Origin: Sphingorhabdus sp. EL138
GTDB taxonomy: Bacteria; Pseudomonadota; Alphaproteobacteria; Sphingomonadales; Sphingomonadaceae
NCBI RefSeq assembly: GCF_945862485.1
Contig: NZ_CAMAYF010000004.1
Coordinates: 84,442 to 148,441 of the forward strand
Reading direction: 5' to 3'
DNA: 64,000 nt
Shown here: piece after piece, positions 47,742 to 56,862 of the stretch
Layout: each line of letters starts with the position of its first letter
Numbering within the stretch: position 1 is the stretch's first letter
Made by a program: the position numbers and the translations under genes
The notes under the pieces: generated by a model
What the model was told of the DNA's origin: nothing
The model's input: only the letters and a program-made list of their open reading frames with translations
Database searches by the model: none

Positions 47742-49136
47742 ATGTCTGATTATGATCTCATCGTCCTTGGTTCTGGTCCCGGTGGCTATGTTGCCGCCAT
47801 CCGTGCTGCGCAGCTTGGGCTGAAAGTCGCTATTGTCGAGCGCGAAAATCTTGGCGGCATTTGCCTCAACTGGGGTTGCATCCCGACCAAGGCGTTGCTG
47901 CGGTCGGCCGAAATTTATCATTATATGCAGCATGCGGGCGATTATGGCCTGACTGCGGCGAATATCAGCGCCGATATTGACGCGGTGGTCAAGCGGTCGC
48001 GCGGCGTTGCAAAGCAGTTGAATCAGGGCGTGACGCATCTGATGAAGAAAAACAAAATTACCGTCCATATGGGCGACGGCAAGTTGACCGCGCCTGGCAA
48101 ATTGACTGTCACCAAAGACGGCATGGCTGAAGAATTGACAGCAAAGAACATAATCATCGCCACCGGCGCCCGCGCGCGAGATTTACCTAAAGCGAAGGCT
48201 GACGGAAAACGCATCTGGACGTATCGTCATGCTATGGTGCCAACAGAAATGCCGACTAGGTTACTGGTTATTGGTTCGGGTGCCATCGGTATAGAATTTG
48301 CAAGTTTTTACAATGATATGGGCGCAAAAGTCACCGTCGTTGAGATGATGGACCGCATTGTACCCGTCGAAGATGCGGACGTTAGCGCGTTTTTGGAAAA
48401 AGCGCTTAAACAGCAGGGGATGGACATTCGCACGTCTGCGGGGGTCGGTTCAGTCACGCCGTCTGAAACAAGCGTATCTGTTGAGATAAAGGGCAAGGAT
48501 GGTTCCGTTACGACAGAAGAATTCAGCCATGTCATCGTTGCCATTGGCATAGTTCCCAATGTTGAGAATATTGGACTTGAGGATTTGGGCATAGAGCCCG
48601 ACAAGCGCTTCCACATTAAAACGGATCCCATGGGCCGGACCAATGTCCCAGGCATCTGGGCAATTGGTGATGTTACCGCTCCGCCATGGTTGGCGCATAA
48701 GGCAAGCCATGAAGGTGTAATTGCGGCCGAAGCTATTGCGGGGGGTCATCCGCATGCGATGGATCCGATGAACATTCCCGGCTGCACCTATTGCCATCCG
48801 CAAGTCGCGAGTGTTGGCATGACGGAGGCGAAGGCTAAAGAGGCTGGGTTCGATGTCAAAGTCGGCAATTTCCCGTTCTTGGGCAATGGCAAGGCAATCG
48901 CTTTGGGTGAGGCAGAGGGCTTCATCAAAACGGTGTTTGATGCGAAGACTGGCGAATTGCTGGGCGCGCATATGGTGGGCGCGGAAGTCACCGAGTTAAT
49001 TCAAGGCTACACCATCGGCAAAACCGCCGAGTTGGTTGAAGCCGATTTCATGCACACCGTATTCCCGCACCCAACCTTAAGCGAGATGATGCACGAGAGC
49101 GTGTTGGGCGCGTATGGCAAGATGCTGCATATGTGA
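47742..49136 (+). CDS. lpd: dihydrolipoamide dehydrogenase (E3)
   Basis: FAD enzyme that reoxidises lipoate in 2-oxo acid dehydrogenase complexes, passing electrons to NAD. The FAD loop VLGSGPGGYVAAIRAA is followed by the redox disulfide in GGICLNWGCIPTKALL. The NAD loop is VIGSGAIGIEFA and the C-terminal catalytic His-Glu is in FPHPTLSEMMHE. The protein is 464 residues. The ATG is one base after the pdhC stop, so it is co-transcribed with E2 and most likely serves pyruvate dehydrogenase. Confidence 0.95.
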   Translation: MSDYDLIVLGSGPGGYVAAIRAAQLGLKVAIVERENLGGICLNWGCIPTKALLRSAEIYHYMQHAGDYGLTAANISADIDAVVKRSRGVAKQLNQGVTHLMKKNKITVHMGDGKLTAPGKLTVTKDGMAEELTAKNIIIATGARARDLPKAKADGKRIWTYRHAMVPTEMPTRLLVIGSGAIGIEFASFYNDMGAKVTVVEMMDRIVPVEDADVSAFLEKALKQQGMDIRTSAGVGSVTPSETSVSVEIKGKDGSVTTEEFSHVIVAIGIVPNVENIGLEDLGIEPDKRFHIKTDPMGRTNVPGIWAIGDVTAPPWLAHKASHEGVIAAEAIAGGHPHAMDPMNIPGCTYCHPQVASVGMTEAKAKEAGFDVKVGNFPFLGNGKAIALGEAEGFIKTVFDAKTGELLGAHMVGAEVTELIQGYTIGKTAELVEADFMHTVFPHPTLSEMMHESVLGAYGKMLHM

Positions 49137-49145
49137 GGATTTAGA

Positions 49146-49667
49146 TTGGCGCCCATACGGATCAATTTTTCAACCGGAACCTTGGGTTGCCTGACAATAT
49201 TTCTCGCAGTCGCCGCGCCGTTGGTGTTTTTGTTGTTCGGTTTAACCGATCTTTCGGACAGCACAGGTAGGCGCGCTGCGTTTGCGAGAATGCTTCAGTC
49301 GTGGCGCATCGACGACTTCCCGGTCGGAGCAGCACTTTTAGGCGGATATGTTCTCTTCGAAGCCGTAATGAATGGTTGGCGTTGGGCTGACCGAACAGCG
49401 ATCACGATGACTAAAGATGCTTTGTTGCTGCACCCGAGTGTACTCCGAAAGCCCATATCGCTGGAACAACTCACAGAGGTGAAGACCGTCAAGCGCGTTA
49501 CTTATGGAATAAAAACTATCAATCCGTCGCTACGCGTGTCGTGGATTGACGAATACCGCCGGTCCACCAAATCGCGAACGATTCGAAACATCGACTTAGC
49601 TTCAGCATCTGGTCAGCTTTTCAAAGAGCGTCTTGGTGCGTTAGGTAAATGGCGAGAGTCTGATTGA
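49146..49667 (+). CDS. small membrane protein, possible bacterial PH-like domain
   Basis: A 173-residue protein of unknown function. Two hydrophobic segments (about residues 13-33 and 58-76) anchor it in the membrane. The region after residue 85 (TMTKDALLLHPSVLRKP, then LEQLTEVKTV) has the strand pattern of bacterial PH-like domains, a weak match by eye. The start is TTG 49146 with GAGGA before it, nine bases after the lpd stop. It may be co-transcribed with pdhC-lpd, but no functional link is evident. Confidence 0.6.
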   Translation: MAPIRINFSTGTLGCLTIFLAVAAPLVFLLFGLTDLSDSTGRRAAFARMLQSWRIDDFPVGAALLGGYVLFEAVMNGWRWADRTAITMTKDALLLHPSVLRKPISLEQLTEVKTVKRVTYGIKTINPSLRVSWIDEYRRSTKSRTIRNIDLASASGQLFKERLGALGKWRESD

Positions 49668-49741
49668 ACTACTTTTCGCTGTCCTACACCTCCATTTTTT
49701 GCCATCCTTTGGGGTAACAAATATGTGTAGGAAAAACAGGT

Positions 49742-51046
49742 ATGTCATATAGTGTGAACTTGCTGAAAAATCTGCGGGTCTTGGCGATTTCTGGTGCCTT
49801 TATTTTGTCCTCGACTGCACAAGCGCAAACTACGGTCATTACCGCAGATAAGATGGTCGATGTTTTGACGGGTAAAAAGGTTGATTTTCCTGCTGTGTTT
49901 GTCGGCGCGGATGGCCGCATCACCAGCATCGCCGATGCCCGCACGGTAAAATGGGGCAGCGATGTCGCACATATAAACATGTCCGGCAAAACCATCTTAC
50001 CCGGCCTCATTGACATGCATGTGCATCTCGATAGCCCCGCTGATATTGGCGGCTATCGCGGCCTTGAATTTACCGACAGCTTCTGGGGTATGTCGGCCGT
50101 CGGTGCGGCGCAGGCTATGCTGAAGGCGGGCTTTACTACCGTGCGCAATGTCGGGGCGGAAAACCGCAATGACATCGGTCTAAAACAAGCGATTGAAAAT
50201 GGCTATGCCATAGGTCCGCGTATTGTGCCGGCTGGTTATTCGATCGGCGCAACTGGCGGGCATTGCGACTCAACATTTCTGCCGCCAAGCCTTGAAGGGG
50301 CATCCAAGGAAGAGGGCATTGCCGATAGCGAGGACGAATTGCGCTACGAAGTCCGGCGCCAGCGGAAATATGGCGCAGAAGTCATCAAGGTCTGTGCCAC
50401 AGGCGGCGTGTTTTCACGCAATACCGAACCTGGTCAGCAGCAACTTTCCGAACGCGAATTGCGTGTAATAGCCGAAGAGGCACATCAATGGGGCCTGCGC
50501 GTTGCGGCCCATGCCCATGGCGGAGACGGCATTAAGGCCGCGATCAAAGCGGGCATCGACACGATTGAACATGCAAGCCTTGTGGACGATGAGGGCATAA
50601 AGCTTGCCGCCGCGCGAGTGCGGCCCGTATGGTTCTCGATGGACATCTTCAACACAGATTATACGCAGTCCGAGGGCGCGAAAAACGGCGTATTGGAAGA
50701 CAATCTGCGCAAAGACCGCGAAGTAGCGCAGATCCAGCGCGACAATTTCCGTAAAGCGCACAAAGCTGGTGTTAAAATGGTCTTTGCCTCGGACGCGGGC
50801 GTGATGCCGCACGGGCTTGTCGGCGGACAATTTAAAGTCATGGTCGAATATGGCATGACCCCGATTGAGGCCATTCAGGCCGCAACCCGCAACGCGGCCC
50901 AAGCGCTTGGCCGCGAAAAAGATGTCGGCGCGATTGCTGTGGGGCGCTTTGCCGATATCATCGCAGTCGATGGCGACCCCTTGGCGAATGTGCGGGAGTT
51001 GGAAACTGTCGACGCCGTGGTGAAGGGCGGCAAAATCGTCCGATGA
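49742..51046 (+). CDS. secreted metal-dependent amidohydrolase
   Basis: A 434-residue amidohydrolase-superfamily enzyme of the imidazolonepropionase-like / Xaa-Pro dipeptidase group. The signal peptide ends near SSTAQAQ. Metal ligands are visible in LIDMHVHLD (HxH), the strand-4 lysine in AEVIKVCATGG, then AAHAHG, TIEHAS and FASDAGV (Asp). The composite domain closes at the C-terminus (GRFADIIAVDGDPL). Such exported enzymes usually cut dipeptides or amide-linked compounds in the periplasm; the exact substrate is unknown. Confidence 0.88.
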   Translation: MSYSVNLLKNLRVLAISGAFILSSTAQAQTTVITADKMVDVLTGKKVDFPAVFVGADGRITSIADARTVKWGSDVAHINMSGKTILPGLIDMHVHLDSPADIGGYRGLEFTDSFWGMSAVGAAQAMLKAGFTTVRNVGAENRNDIGLKQAIENGYAIGPRIVPAGYSIGATGGHCDSTFLPPSLEGASKEEGIADSEDELRYEVRRQRKYGAEVIKVCATGGVFSRNTEPGQQQLSERELRVIAEEAHQWGLRVAAHAHGGDGIKAAIKAGIDTIEHASLVDDEGIKLAAARVRPVWFSMDIFNTDYTQSEGAKNGVLEDNLRKDREVAQIQRDNFRKAHKAGVKMVFASDAGVMPHGLVGGQFKVMVEYGMTPIEAIQAATRNAAQALGREKDVGAIAVGRFADIIAVDGDPLANVRELETVDAVVKGGKIVR

Positions 51047-51158
51047 ATGCGCGAACTGCAATCTATCATAGCGCATTGATTGCGCCATGATGGTTGTGTA
51101 AACTTCTATTTCAGCGGTCGCAGAATTGTCCGCGAATGAATATCAGGGATTTTGAAAC

Positions 51159-51503
51159 ATGATCACTATCATCGCAACCGCAATGCTCAGCATGGCCGCC
51201 ATGAAGGGCGACCCCATGGACAACGCCCGTAAGGCATTCAACAATTGCATGATTGAAGTCCACAATGTGGCCGTCGCTGAAAAAGCTGCCCCAAGCGCGT
51301 TTATCCAAACATCCGATTCGGCATGCCCGACAGAACGCGCAGCCTATAAGGCGATATTGGTGAAGTCCGAGCGGTCTTATGGTTCAAGCTTGGCCGAAGC
51401 GGAGAAGTTTGCGGCCGAGGAAATCCAGCTGCTGGTCGACTCGGTGGTGACGAGCTTTAATGAAAATATCGAGAGTGGCGCAAAGTTAACGCCGGAGAAG
51501 TAA
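51159..51503 (+). CDS. small hypothetical protein, probably exported
   Basis: A 114-residue protein I do not recognise. The N-terminus ITIIATAMLSMAAMKG could be a short signal sequence. The rest is helical and charged, with two cysteines (NNCMIE and DSACPT) that could form a disulfide in the periplasm. It stands alone between the amidohydrolase and the convergent heme-oxygenase-like gene, with only a weak ribosome-binding site. The coding status rests on length and amino-acid pattern. Confidence 0.5.
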   Translation: MITIIATAMLSMAAMKGDPMDNARKAFNNCMIEVHNVAVAEKAAPSAFIQTSDSACPTERAAYKAILVKSERSYGSSLAEAEKFAAEEIQLLVDSVVTSFNENIESGAKLTPEK

Positions 51504-51583
51504 AGGCTGCAACAAGCCATGTGGTTGTGGTGACTATTGTAGTTATCTTTTCATGCTCGGTGCTTGATAACCGAACCGGCGCA

Positions 51584-52156
51584 TCATCCTCGGTAGGCAC
51601 TGTTGAAAATACCACTGTAAGTGCTCAACGCTGCACAGGCCGCTTTTGCTAAGGCTTCCTCTTCGTTTTCAGAAAGATGTAAAACATCGAGGTCATGTCG
51701 AAATGCCTGCCACTCGCTTTTCCTTTTTTCAGCATCAACGCGCAAATTAAGGTGATTGGCCTTTGGGTCTGTTAGGAGTTGTGCCAATCCGAAATCGACA
51801 AATTGGGTCGCATATAACCAACCCATCCTTGGAAGTAGGCCAAAGGGCACACTGCGGCCATGACCGGAAAACTGTAAATCTGGGACAATGTGCCGAGGCG
51901 CTTTAGGTTCAAATACCTGCGGTTGGCGGATATCGAAAAAGGGAAAAAGCAACCGCTTGATATTAGGATCATCATAAACTGGTTTGACCATCTGATGATA
52001 ATGGACGTGCGCCAGCAGTAACCGTTGACAATTGGTCTCGCTCATCACGGGCTGATGTGATTCAATGCAATCAATCACCAAATCCCGCGCATGGCTGGTT
52101 TTGACTGCCAACCATTTTGATAGCGACCAACTATCGGACAAAATATTATGTTCCAT
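51584..52156 (-). CDS. divergent heme-oxygenase-like protein
   Basis: A 190-residue helical protein. By eye it follows the layout of the PigA/HemO heme oxygenases: a histidine near the N-terminus (KTSHARDLVID) in the place of the proximal heme ligand, HYHQMVKPVYDD, a VPDL segment, GWLYATQFVDFGLAQLL where the distal helix should be, and WQAFRHDLDVLHLSENEEEALAKAA near the end. The distal motif EGSxLG of active enzymes is here QFVDFG, losing key small residues. It may bind heme without degrading it, or bind another ligand. No heme-uptake genes adjoin it. Confidence 0.45.
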   Translation of the reverse strand: MEHNILSDSWSLSKWLAVKTSHARDLVIDCIESHQPVMSETNCQRLLLAHVHYHQMVKPVYDDPNIKRLLFPFFDIRQPQVFEPKAPRHIVPDLQFSGHGRSVPFGLLPRMGWLYATQFVDFGLAQLLTDPKANHLNLRVDAEKRKSEWQAFRHDLDVLHLSENEEEALAKAACAALSTYSGIFNSAYRG

Positions 52157-52337
52157 ATGAAAACTATGGCCCGTAAAAACTTAAAAGCGCACAAAAGGGC
52201 GCAATCAATCCAGCACCCTGCGCAACTATTTGCTGATCGATGAATGGACAATGGCATATTTCTATATCGCACAGGCCAGTCTGCGCTCTAACGCCAAATT
52301 CCATTTTGCAATCCATGCCCATGCCGTGATGCTGTAA

Positions 52338-53522
52338 TTAATTCTGCGACGTTTTCCAGTCTCGTTTGATTTTTTTGGCTAGGCTCCATTTATGCACTTC
52401 GGTTGGTCCGTCATATATCCGGAAAGCGCGGACTTCGCGGAAAACCTGCTCGACGATGGTCTTGTCTGTGACACCCGAGCCACCCATTACCTGAACGCAG
52501 CGGTCTGCGATGCGCATTAAGGCTTCGGAAACCGCCACTTTCGTCATCGAGCTCTCGACGGTACCCAGCGAGCCTGAATCCAAGACCGAAGCGCACCAAG
52601 CGATCATCAATTCAGCCTGTTTCAAATCGATCATATTTTCGGCGAGCATGAAGCCGACGCCTTCATGGTCAATCAGCGTTTTCCCGAACGCCTCGCGCCG
52701 ATTGGCATAATCGGAGGCGATTTCATGCGCCCGTTCACAGCATCCATGCCAACGCATACAATGCGAAAGCCTGGCAGGGGAAAGGCGGAGTTGGGCATAT
52801 TTGAATCCCTCACCAGCAAGTCCAAGCATTTGATCTGCCGGAACTCGAAGATTGTCGATGATGACGGTTGCATGTCCGCCTGGCATTGAGCTGTCTATGG
52901 TGTTTGGAACATCTTCGATCCGGATGGCTGGATCAGGCAGGTCAACCAAGAACATGCATGCACCTTCCTCAGCCTTTGCCATGATGATGCCAACACCGGC
53001 ACCATCGGCACCAGTGATAAAAGCCTCGCGACCGTTGATGATCCAGTGGTTTCCGTCAAGTCGGCAGGTTGTCTTCATCATGGACGGATCGGAGCCAGCG
53101 CCGCCCTCTGAGGCAGGCTCGGTCATGAAAAAGGCAGAGCGGACCGCTCCGTCCACGAGCGGCTTTAAAAAACGCTCTTTGATTTCCGGACTTCCGACAT
53201 GACCCAGTAGATACATGTTCCCTTCGTCTGGTGCCATTGTATTCACGGCAAGCGGGCCAAGCGGCGAGAGACCTGATTTTTGAAGCACAAAAGCGGTTTC
53301 AAGCTGTGTTAGATGGGATCCATTGGGAAGAATATGCGGCGTAAGTACGCCGGCGTTACGCGCCTTGCTGCGCATTTCCATGACAAGTTCATCAAGCGGC
53401 GCGCCGTGGTGGTCGCGTCTTGGGTCTCTCTCATAGGGAATGACGACTTCGCGGACAAACCGTTCAACGTTAGCGCCAATTACCATCGCGCGTTCCGACA
53501 GTTGAATTTGGTTTTCATTCAC
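52338..53522 (-). CDS. acyl-CoA dehydrogenase (ACAD10/11-like)
   Basis: A 394-residue FAD acyl-CoA dehydrogenase. Family blocks are FFMTEPASEGGAGSDPS, GREAFITGADGAG, LSPARLSHCMRWHGCCERA and QVMGGSGVTDKTI. The C-terminal signature DGPTEVHKWSLAKKI resembles the ACAD10/11-type group, which differs from short- and medium-chain enzymes in its catalytic residue. The start is GTG 53522, with GGAGA eight bases upstream; a TTG at 53561 would add 13 residues without a site. It is divergent from the aldehyde dehydrogenase and opens the catabolic island. Confidence 0.9.
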   Translation of the reverse strand: MNENQIQLSERAMVIGANVERFVREVVIPYERDPRRDHHGAPLDELVMEMRSKARNAGVLTPHILPNGSHLTQLETAFVLQKSGLSPLGPLAVNTMAPDEGNMYLLGHVGSPEIKERFLKPLVDGAVRSAFFMTEPASEGGAGSDPSMMKTTCRLDGNHWIINGREAFITGADGAGVGIIMAKAEEGACMFLVDLPDPAIRIEDVPNTIDSSMPGGHATVIIDNLRVPADQMLGLAGEGFKYAQLRLSPARLSHCMRWHGCCERAHEIASDYANRREAFGKTLIDHEGVGFMLAENMIDLKQAELMIAWCASVLDSGSLGTVESSMTKVAVSEALMRIADRCVQVMGGSGVTDKTIVEQVFREVRAFRIYDGPTEVHKWSLAKKIKRDWKTSQN

Positions 53523-53630
53523 GCTTAAATTCTCCGTCTCACCAGATGTTATTCTTGCCAAATTCGATATATCATTTAGATGAAAATCAGCAAGAAAAAT
53601 GGTCCAATTAGGATATTCAGGAGATACATA

Positions 53631-55043
53631 ATGCTGCCCAGCAAACTGCTCATCAATGGCGCGCTCGTGGAAGGTGCGCTGAAATTAGAGGTTGTTAATC
53701 CCGCTACGGGCCATCCATTTGCAACTGTTTCAAGGGCAGACGCTGGGCAGCTCGAAGAAGCAGTCGCCTCAGCCAAAGCCGCAGCGCCGGGCTGGGCTGC
53801 ATTGGGGTGCGCTGCACGGGGTGAATATCTGGCAAAGCTGGCAGATGCCATCGAAGCCAGTAAAGATGACTTTGCCAAGCTGCTGACGACTGAGCAGGGT
53901 AAGCCGCTTAAGCAGGCAATGGGTGAGGTAATCGGAGGCATTTATCAGCTTCGCCATTATGCCGCGCAGCGGATGGAGCCCGTCACACTTCGCGAAACTG
54001 ACGCGGTCCGTATCATTGAACATCGGACCCCTCTTGGCGTCGTCGCAGCAATCACGCCATGGAATTTTCCGTTCATGATGGTGACGCAAAAAATGGGTCC
54101 AGCTTTAATCGCAGGAAATACAATTGTCGCAAAACCTGCGCCAACAACGCCCATGTGTACCTTGAAAATTGCGGAGCTTGCGGCGAATATTTTTCCCGCG
54201 GGTGTGGTAAACGTCATCATCGACAATAACGACCTGGGTGCAGCATTATCGAGCCATCCAGATGTTGCAAAGGTCAGTTTTACAGGTTCAACCGGAACTG
54301 GGCGGAAGATTTTTGCGGCAGGTGCTGATGATCTAAAACGGATTACGCTTGAACTTGGCGGGAATGACGCTGCGATAGTGCTTGACGATGTTGACCCAAA
54401 GGCGGTTGCCTCGAAACTGTTTAATGGCGCAATGGTCAATGCAGGGCAGGTTTGCCTCGCCATCAAGCGGGTTTACGCCCATGCTTCGATTTATGACGAG
54501 ATATGTTCGGAACTGGCCATATTGGCTGAAAATGCGGTTGTCGATGACGGCTTGAACCAAGGCGCACAAATCGGTCCAGTTCAAAACAAAATGCAATATG
54601 AAAAATTATGCGGTTTTCTAGAAGATGCGGCGGCCAATGGCACAATTTTGGCTGGCGGTAAGCTGCTGGACCGGGAAGGTTATTTCATTGCGCCTACTAT
54701 TGTTAGGGATATTGCCGATGACGCGAGATTGGTGCGCGAGGAGCAATTCGGTCCAGTTCTGCCAGTCATGAAATATGATGACATTGATGACGCCATCGCA
54801 CGGGCCAACGACAATGAATATGGTCTGGGTGGGACAATCTGGGCTGGAAATGTTGATCGTGGCATCGAAGTCGCTATGAAAATCGACTCTGGAACGGTTT
54901 GGGTGAATAAGCATCTCGATCTGCCGTTTGATATCCCTTTTGGCGGTTCAAAGCAGTCAGGTATTGGTCGTGAAGGTGGGGATGAAGGACTATTTGCTTA
55001 TACCCAACCACATGTCGTTAACATTGCCAAGGCCGCCATTTGA
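53631..55043 (+). CDS. NAD(P)-dependent aldehyde dehydrogenase
   Basis: A 470-residue ALDH-superfamily enzyme oxidising an aldehyde to an acid. The nucleotide-binding region contains ITPWNFPF and FTGSTGTGRK. The general-base glutamate is in LELGGND and the catalytic cysteine in NAGQVCLAIKRVY. The C-terminal half shows EEQFGPVLPV and PFGGSKQSGIG. The start at 53631 has AGGAG seven bases upstream; the ATG at 53580 is open but has no site. The subfamily is near aromatic or semialdehyde dehydrogenases; the substrate is unknown. Confidence 0.9.
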   Translation: MLPSKLLINGALVEGALKLEVVNPATGHPFATVSRADAGQLEEAVASAKAAAPGWAALGCAARGEYLAKLADAIEASKDDFAKLLTTEQGKPLKQAMGEVIGGIYQLRHYAAQRMEPVTLRETDAVRIIEHRTPLGVVAAITPWNFPFMMVTQKMGPALIAGNTIVAKPAPTTPMCTLKIAELAANIFPAGVVNVIIDNNDLGAALSSHPDVAKVSFTGSTGTGRKIFAAGADDLKRITLELGGNDAAIVLDDVDPKAVASKLFNGAMVNAGQVCLAIKRVYAHASIYDEICSELAILAENAVVDDGLNQGAQIGPVQNKMQYEKLCGFLEDAAANGTILAGGKLLDREGYFIAPTIVRDIADDARLVREEQFGPVLPVMKYDDIDDAIARANDNEYGLGGTIWAGNVDRGIEVAMKIDSGTVWVNKHLDLPFDIPFGGSKQSGIGREGGDEGLFAYTQPHVVNIAKAAI

Positions 55044-55427
55044 TAGAGTTAAAGGTTCTTTGGAGATGCTGTTACGATTTCGCTGTTGCCTGACCAAACA
55101 ACCCGGATAATCCCTAAAGAGATAGCAAGAGCTCTTTCTATGCCGGGCAGTACTGTGGACAAAGTCCGGTTTATGAAGCTGGCCTTTGGGCATCAAGCTT
55201 TGTAGTCATTCCATTGGCAACTGCGACCTTTTTAAGCAACGGAGCCAACGCACTGGGGGCAGGTGCGAATATTCGAGGCGCTCTTATTGATCGGCGGCGT
55301 CGAAATGCTTTGGGATCGTCCAGCAGGTCCGCTTGCCTCGGCACCTGCGCAATGGCGGTAGGGGTGCTTGCAAACCAACGCATTTATAGATATCACCTAG
55401 TTATACGATTAACTTAGGAGACGACTA
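55044..55427. other. 384-base gap before the MaoC-like gene
   Basis: No convincing gene. A 70-codon minus-strand frame (55171-55383) gives a plausible-looking but unrecognised peptide and has no ribosome-binding site; it may be a gene remnant. The last 30 bases hold AGTTA-TACGAT-TAACT (55399-55414), a short inverted repeat just before the AGGAG of the next gene. Confidence 0.4.
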
Positions 55428-56714
55428 ATGGCCAGTAAGGCAGACGATATCAAGCAGAGCGAAGAGTGGCAGAAGGCTGTCTCCTACGAAATTCGTGACG
55501 AAGATATTGAGCGTCAGAAGCAGCTTATCGGCTTTGAAGAGCCTGGCAAAATGGCGCAGTACGTCCAAACGGTTAGCCATGATTCAATCCGTAACTGGTC
55601 CTATGGCTGCGGCGATGACAATCCGCTTTTCACTGACCCTAATTACGCAAAGAGGACGCGTTGGGGCGATGTGATCGCACCCGGCATGATGATTGGCCAG
55701 GTTGGCAAGCCGCTTTTGGGCGATCCGACCCCCGACGAAATCCGTGCCCTGAAAAAGAGCTTATTCCGGGGCATCCATGTATTCGTATCGGGTGCTGACT
55801 GGGAATTTTACCGCGCTGTCTATCCCGGCGATACGATTTATACATTTTCCGGAGAGGAAAGCTGCGAAGTCAAGCAGTCGGAATTCGCGGGCCGTTCAGT
55901 CATCAACGTTCGTCGCCACGTGAACATGAACCAGCGGGGGGATGTTGTGTCGGTTTACCGCGTCCTTAGCGTTCTGACCGAACGCAAGACTGCCGCAAAG
56001 AAGGGCAAATATTCAGCGATTGAACCTAAGGTTTGGACCGATGAAGAGTTCCAAGCGATTGAAGATGTCTACGCTGCAGAAATGGTCCAAGGTCCCAATA
56101 AGCGTTGGGCTGAAGATGTTTCCGTTGGATCGGCGCTCGGCATGCAAGCCAAGGGGCCATTGACTGTCACTGACGTCGTTTGCTTCCACGCTGGTGGTTA
56201 TGGTTTTGTGCCTTATGCGCCAACCGTTGGTCGCCGCGCACACAAGAACCGCAAACGCATCGCGCCATTTTACGTGAAGAACGAATATGGCGTGCCTGAC
56301 GTGGCGCAACGTCTGCATTGGGATCCAGTTTGGGCGCAGGCCATTGGTAACCCGATGGCTTATGATTATGGTGTCATGCGCGAAAATTACCTCTGGAGCT
56401 ATCTCAATGACTGGGCTGGTGATGATGCTATCATTACCAATGTCCACGATGAAATCCGCAAGTTCAACTATATGGGCGATGTCCAAATGGTCACGGGTGA
56501 AGTCGTTGCAAGGCGCACCGAGCATGGCAATGAATTGGTAGATGTCGTTGTGCGTTTCACCAACCAACGCGGCGAAGAGAGCGTTAAGTCAACTGCGACC
56601 ATCGCATTGCCAAGCAAGGCGCGTCCACTTCCGCTGTATCCGCCAGTGCCAGAAGCGCTGGCTGAAAAGGCGATACAGATGATGGCGCGTCACCGTGAGC
56701 TTGGCGGGGATTGA
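55428..56714 (+). CDS. double-hotdog MaoC / FAS1-like dehydratase family protein
   Basis: A 428-residue protein with two hotdog domains: an N-terminal FAS1-like dehydratase domain (about residues 35-190) and a C-terminal MaoC-like domain (about 225-415). The hydratase-2 signature appears as GCGDDNPLFTDPNYA: the aspartate is kept, but the usual histidine after NPL is phenylalanine. The second half has VTDVVCFHAGG, with no intact signature. It may hydrate an unusual enoyl-CoA with a different residue, or be a non-catalytic partner. AGGAG lies before the ATG, and a strong terminator follows. Confidence 0.82.
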   Translation: MASKADDIKQSEEWQKAVSYEIRDEDIERQKQLIGFEEPGKMAQYVQTVSHDSIRNWSYGCGDDNPLFTDPNYAKRTRWGDVIAPGMMIGQVGKPLLGDPTPDEIRALKKSLFRGIHVFVSGADWEFYRAVYPGDTIYTFSGEESCEVKQSEFAGRSVINVRRHVNMNQRGDVVSVYRVLSVLTERKTAAKKGKYSAIEPKVWTDEEFQAIEDVYAAEMVQGPNKRWAEDVSVGSALGMQAKGPLTVTDVVCFHAGGYGFVPYAPTVGRRAHKNRKRIAPFYVKNEYGVPDVAQRLHWDPVWAQAIGNPMAYDYGVMRENYLWSYLNDWAGDDAIITNVHDEIRKFNYMGDVQMVTGEVVARRTEHGNELVDVVVRFTNQRGEESVKSTATIALPSKARPLPLYPPVPEALAEKAIQMMARHRELGGD

Positions 56715-56757
56715 TTGGCTGGTGGTTTTGCCACGGCTTCGATACCGCGTATAATTA

Positions 56758-56788
56758 AAAAAGACGTCGGCGTTGCCGGCGTCTTTTT
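56758..56788 (+). terminator. intrinsic terminator after the MaoC-like gene
   Basis: A 14-bp stem with one G-T wobble (56758-56771 and 56775-56788), 3-base loop GTT and an in-stem T5 tract, 43 bases after the stop. The A-run on the other side makes it potentially bidirectional. Confidence 0.85.
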
Positions 56789-56862
56789 CGTAGGTGAACC
56801 CTGCAAGCCCGAACAAAACAGAAAATGGGCCGCCTTAAGCAGGCCAGAGCGGAGTGAGTGAT

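Noticed and set aside
52177..52337. Frame of about 46 codons (containing DEWTMAYFYIAQASL) on the plus strand between the heme-oxygenase-like gene and the acyl-CoA dehydrogenase
   Set aside because: No start with a ribosome-binding site and no similarity I recognise; probably a chance frame.
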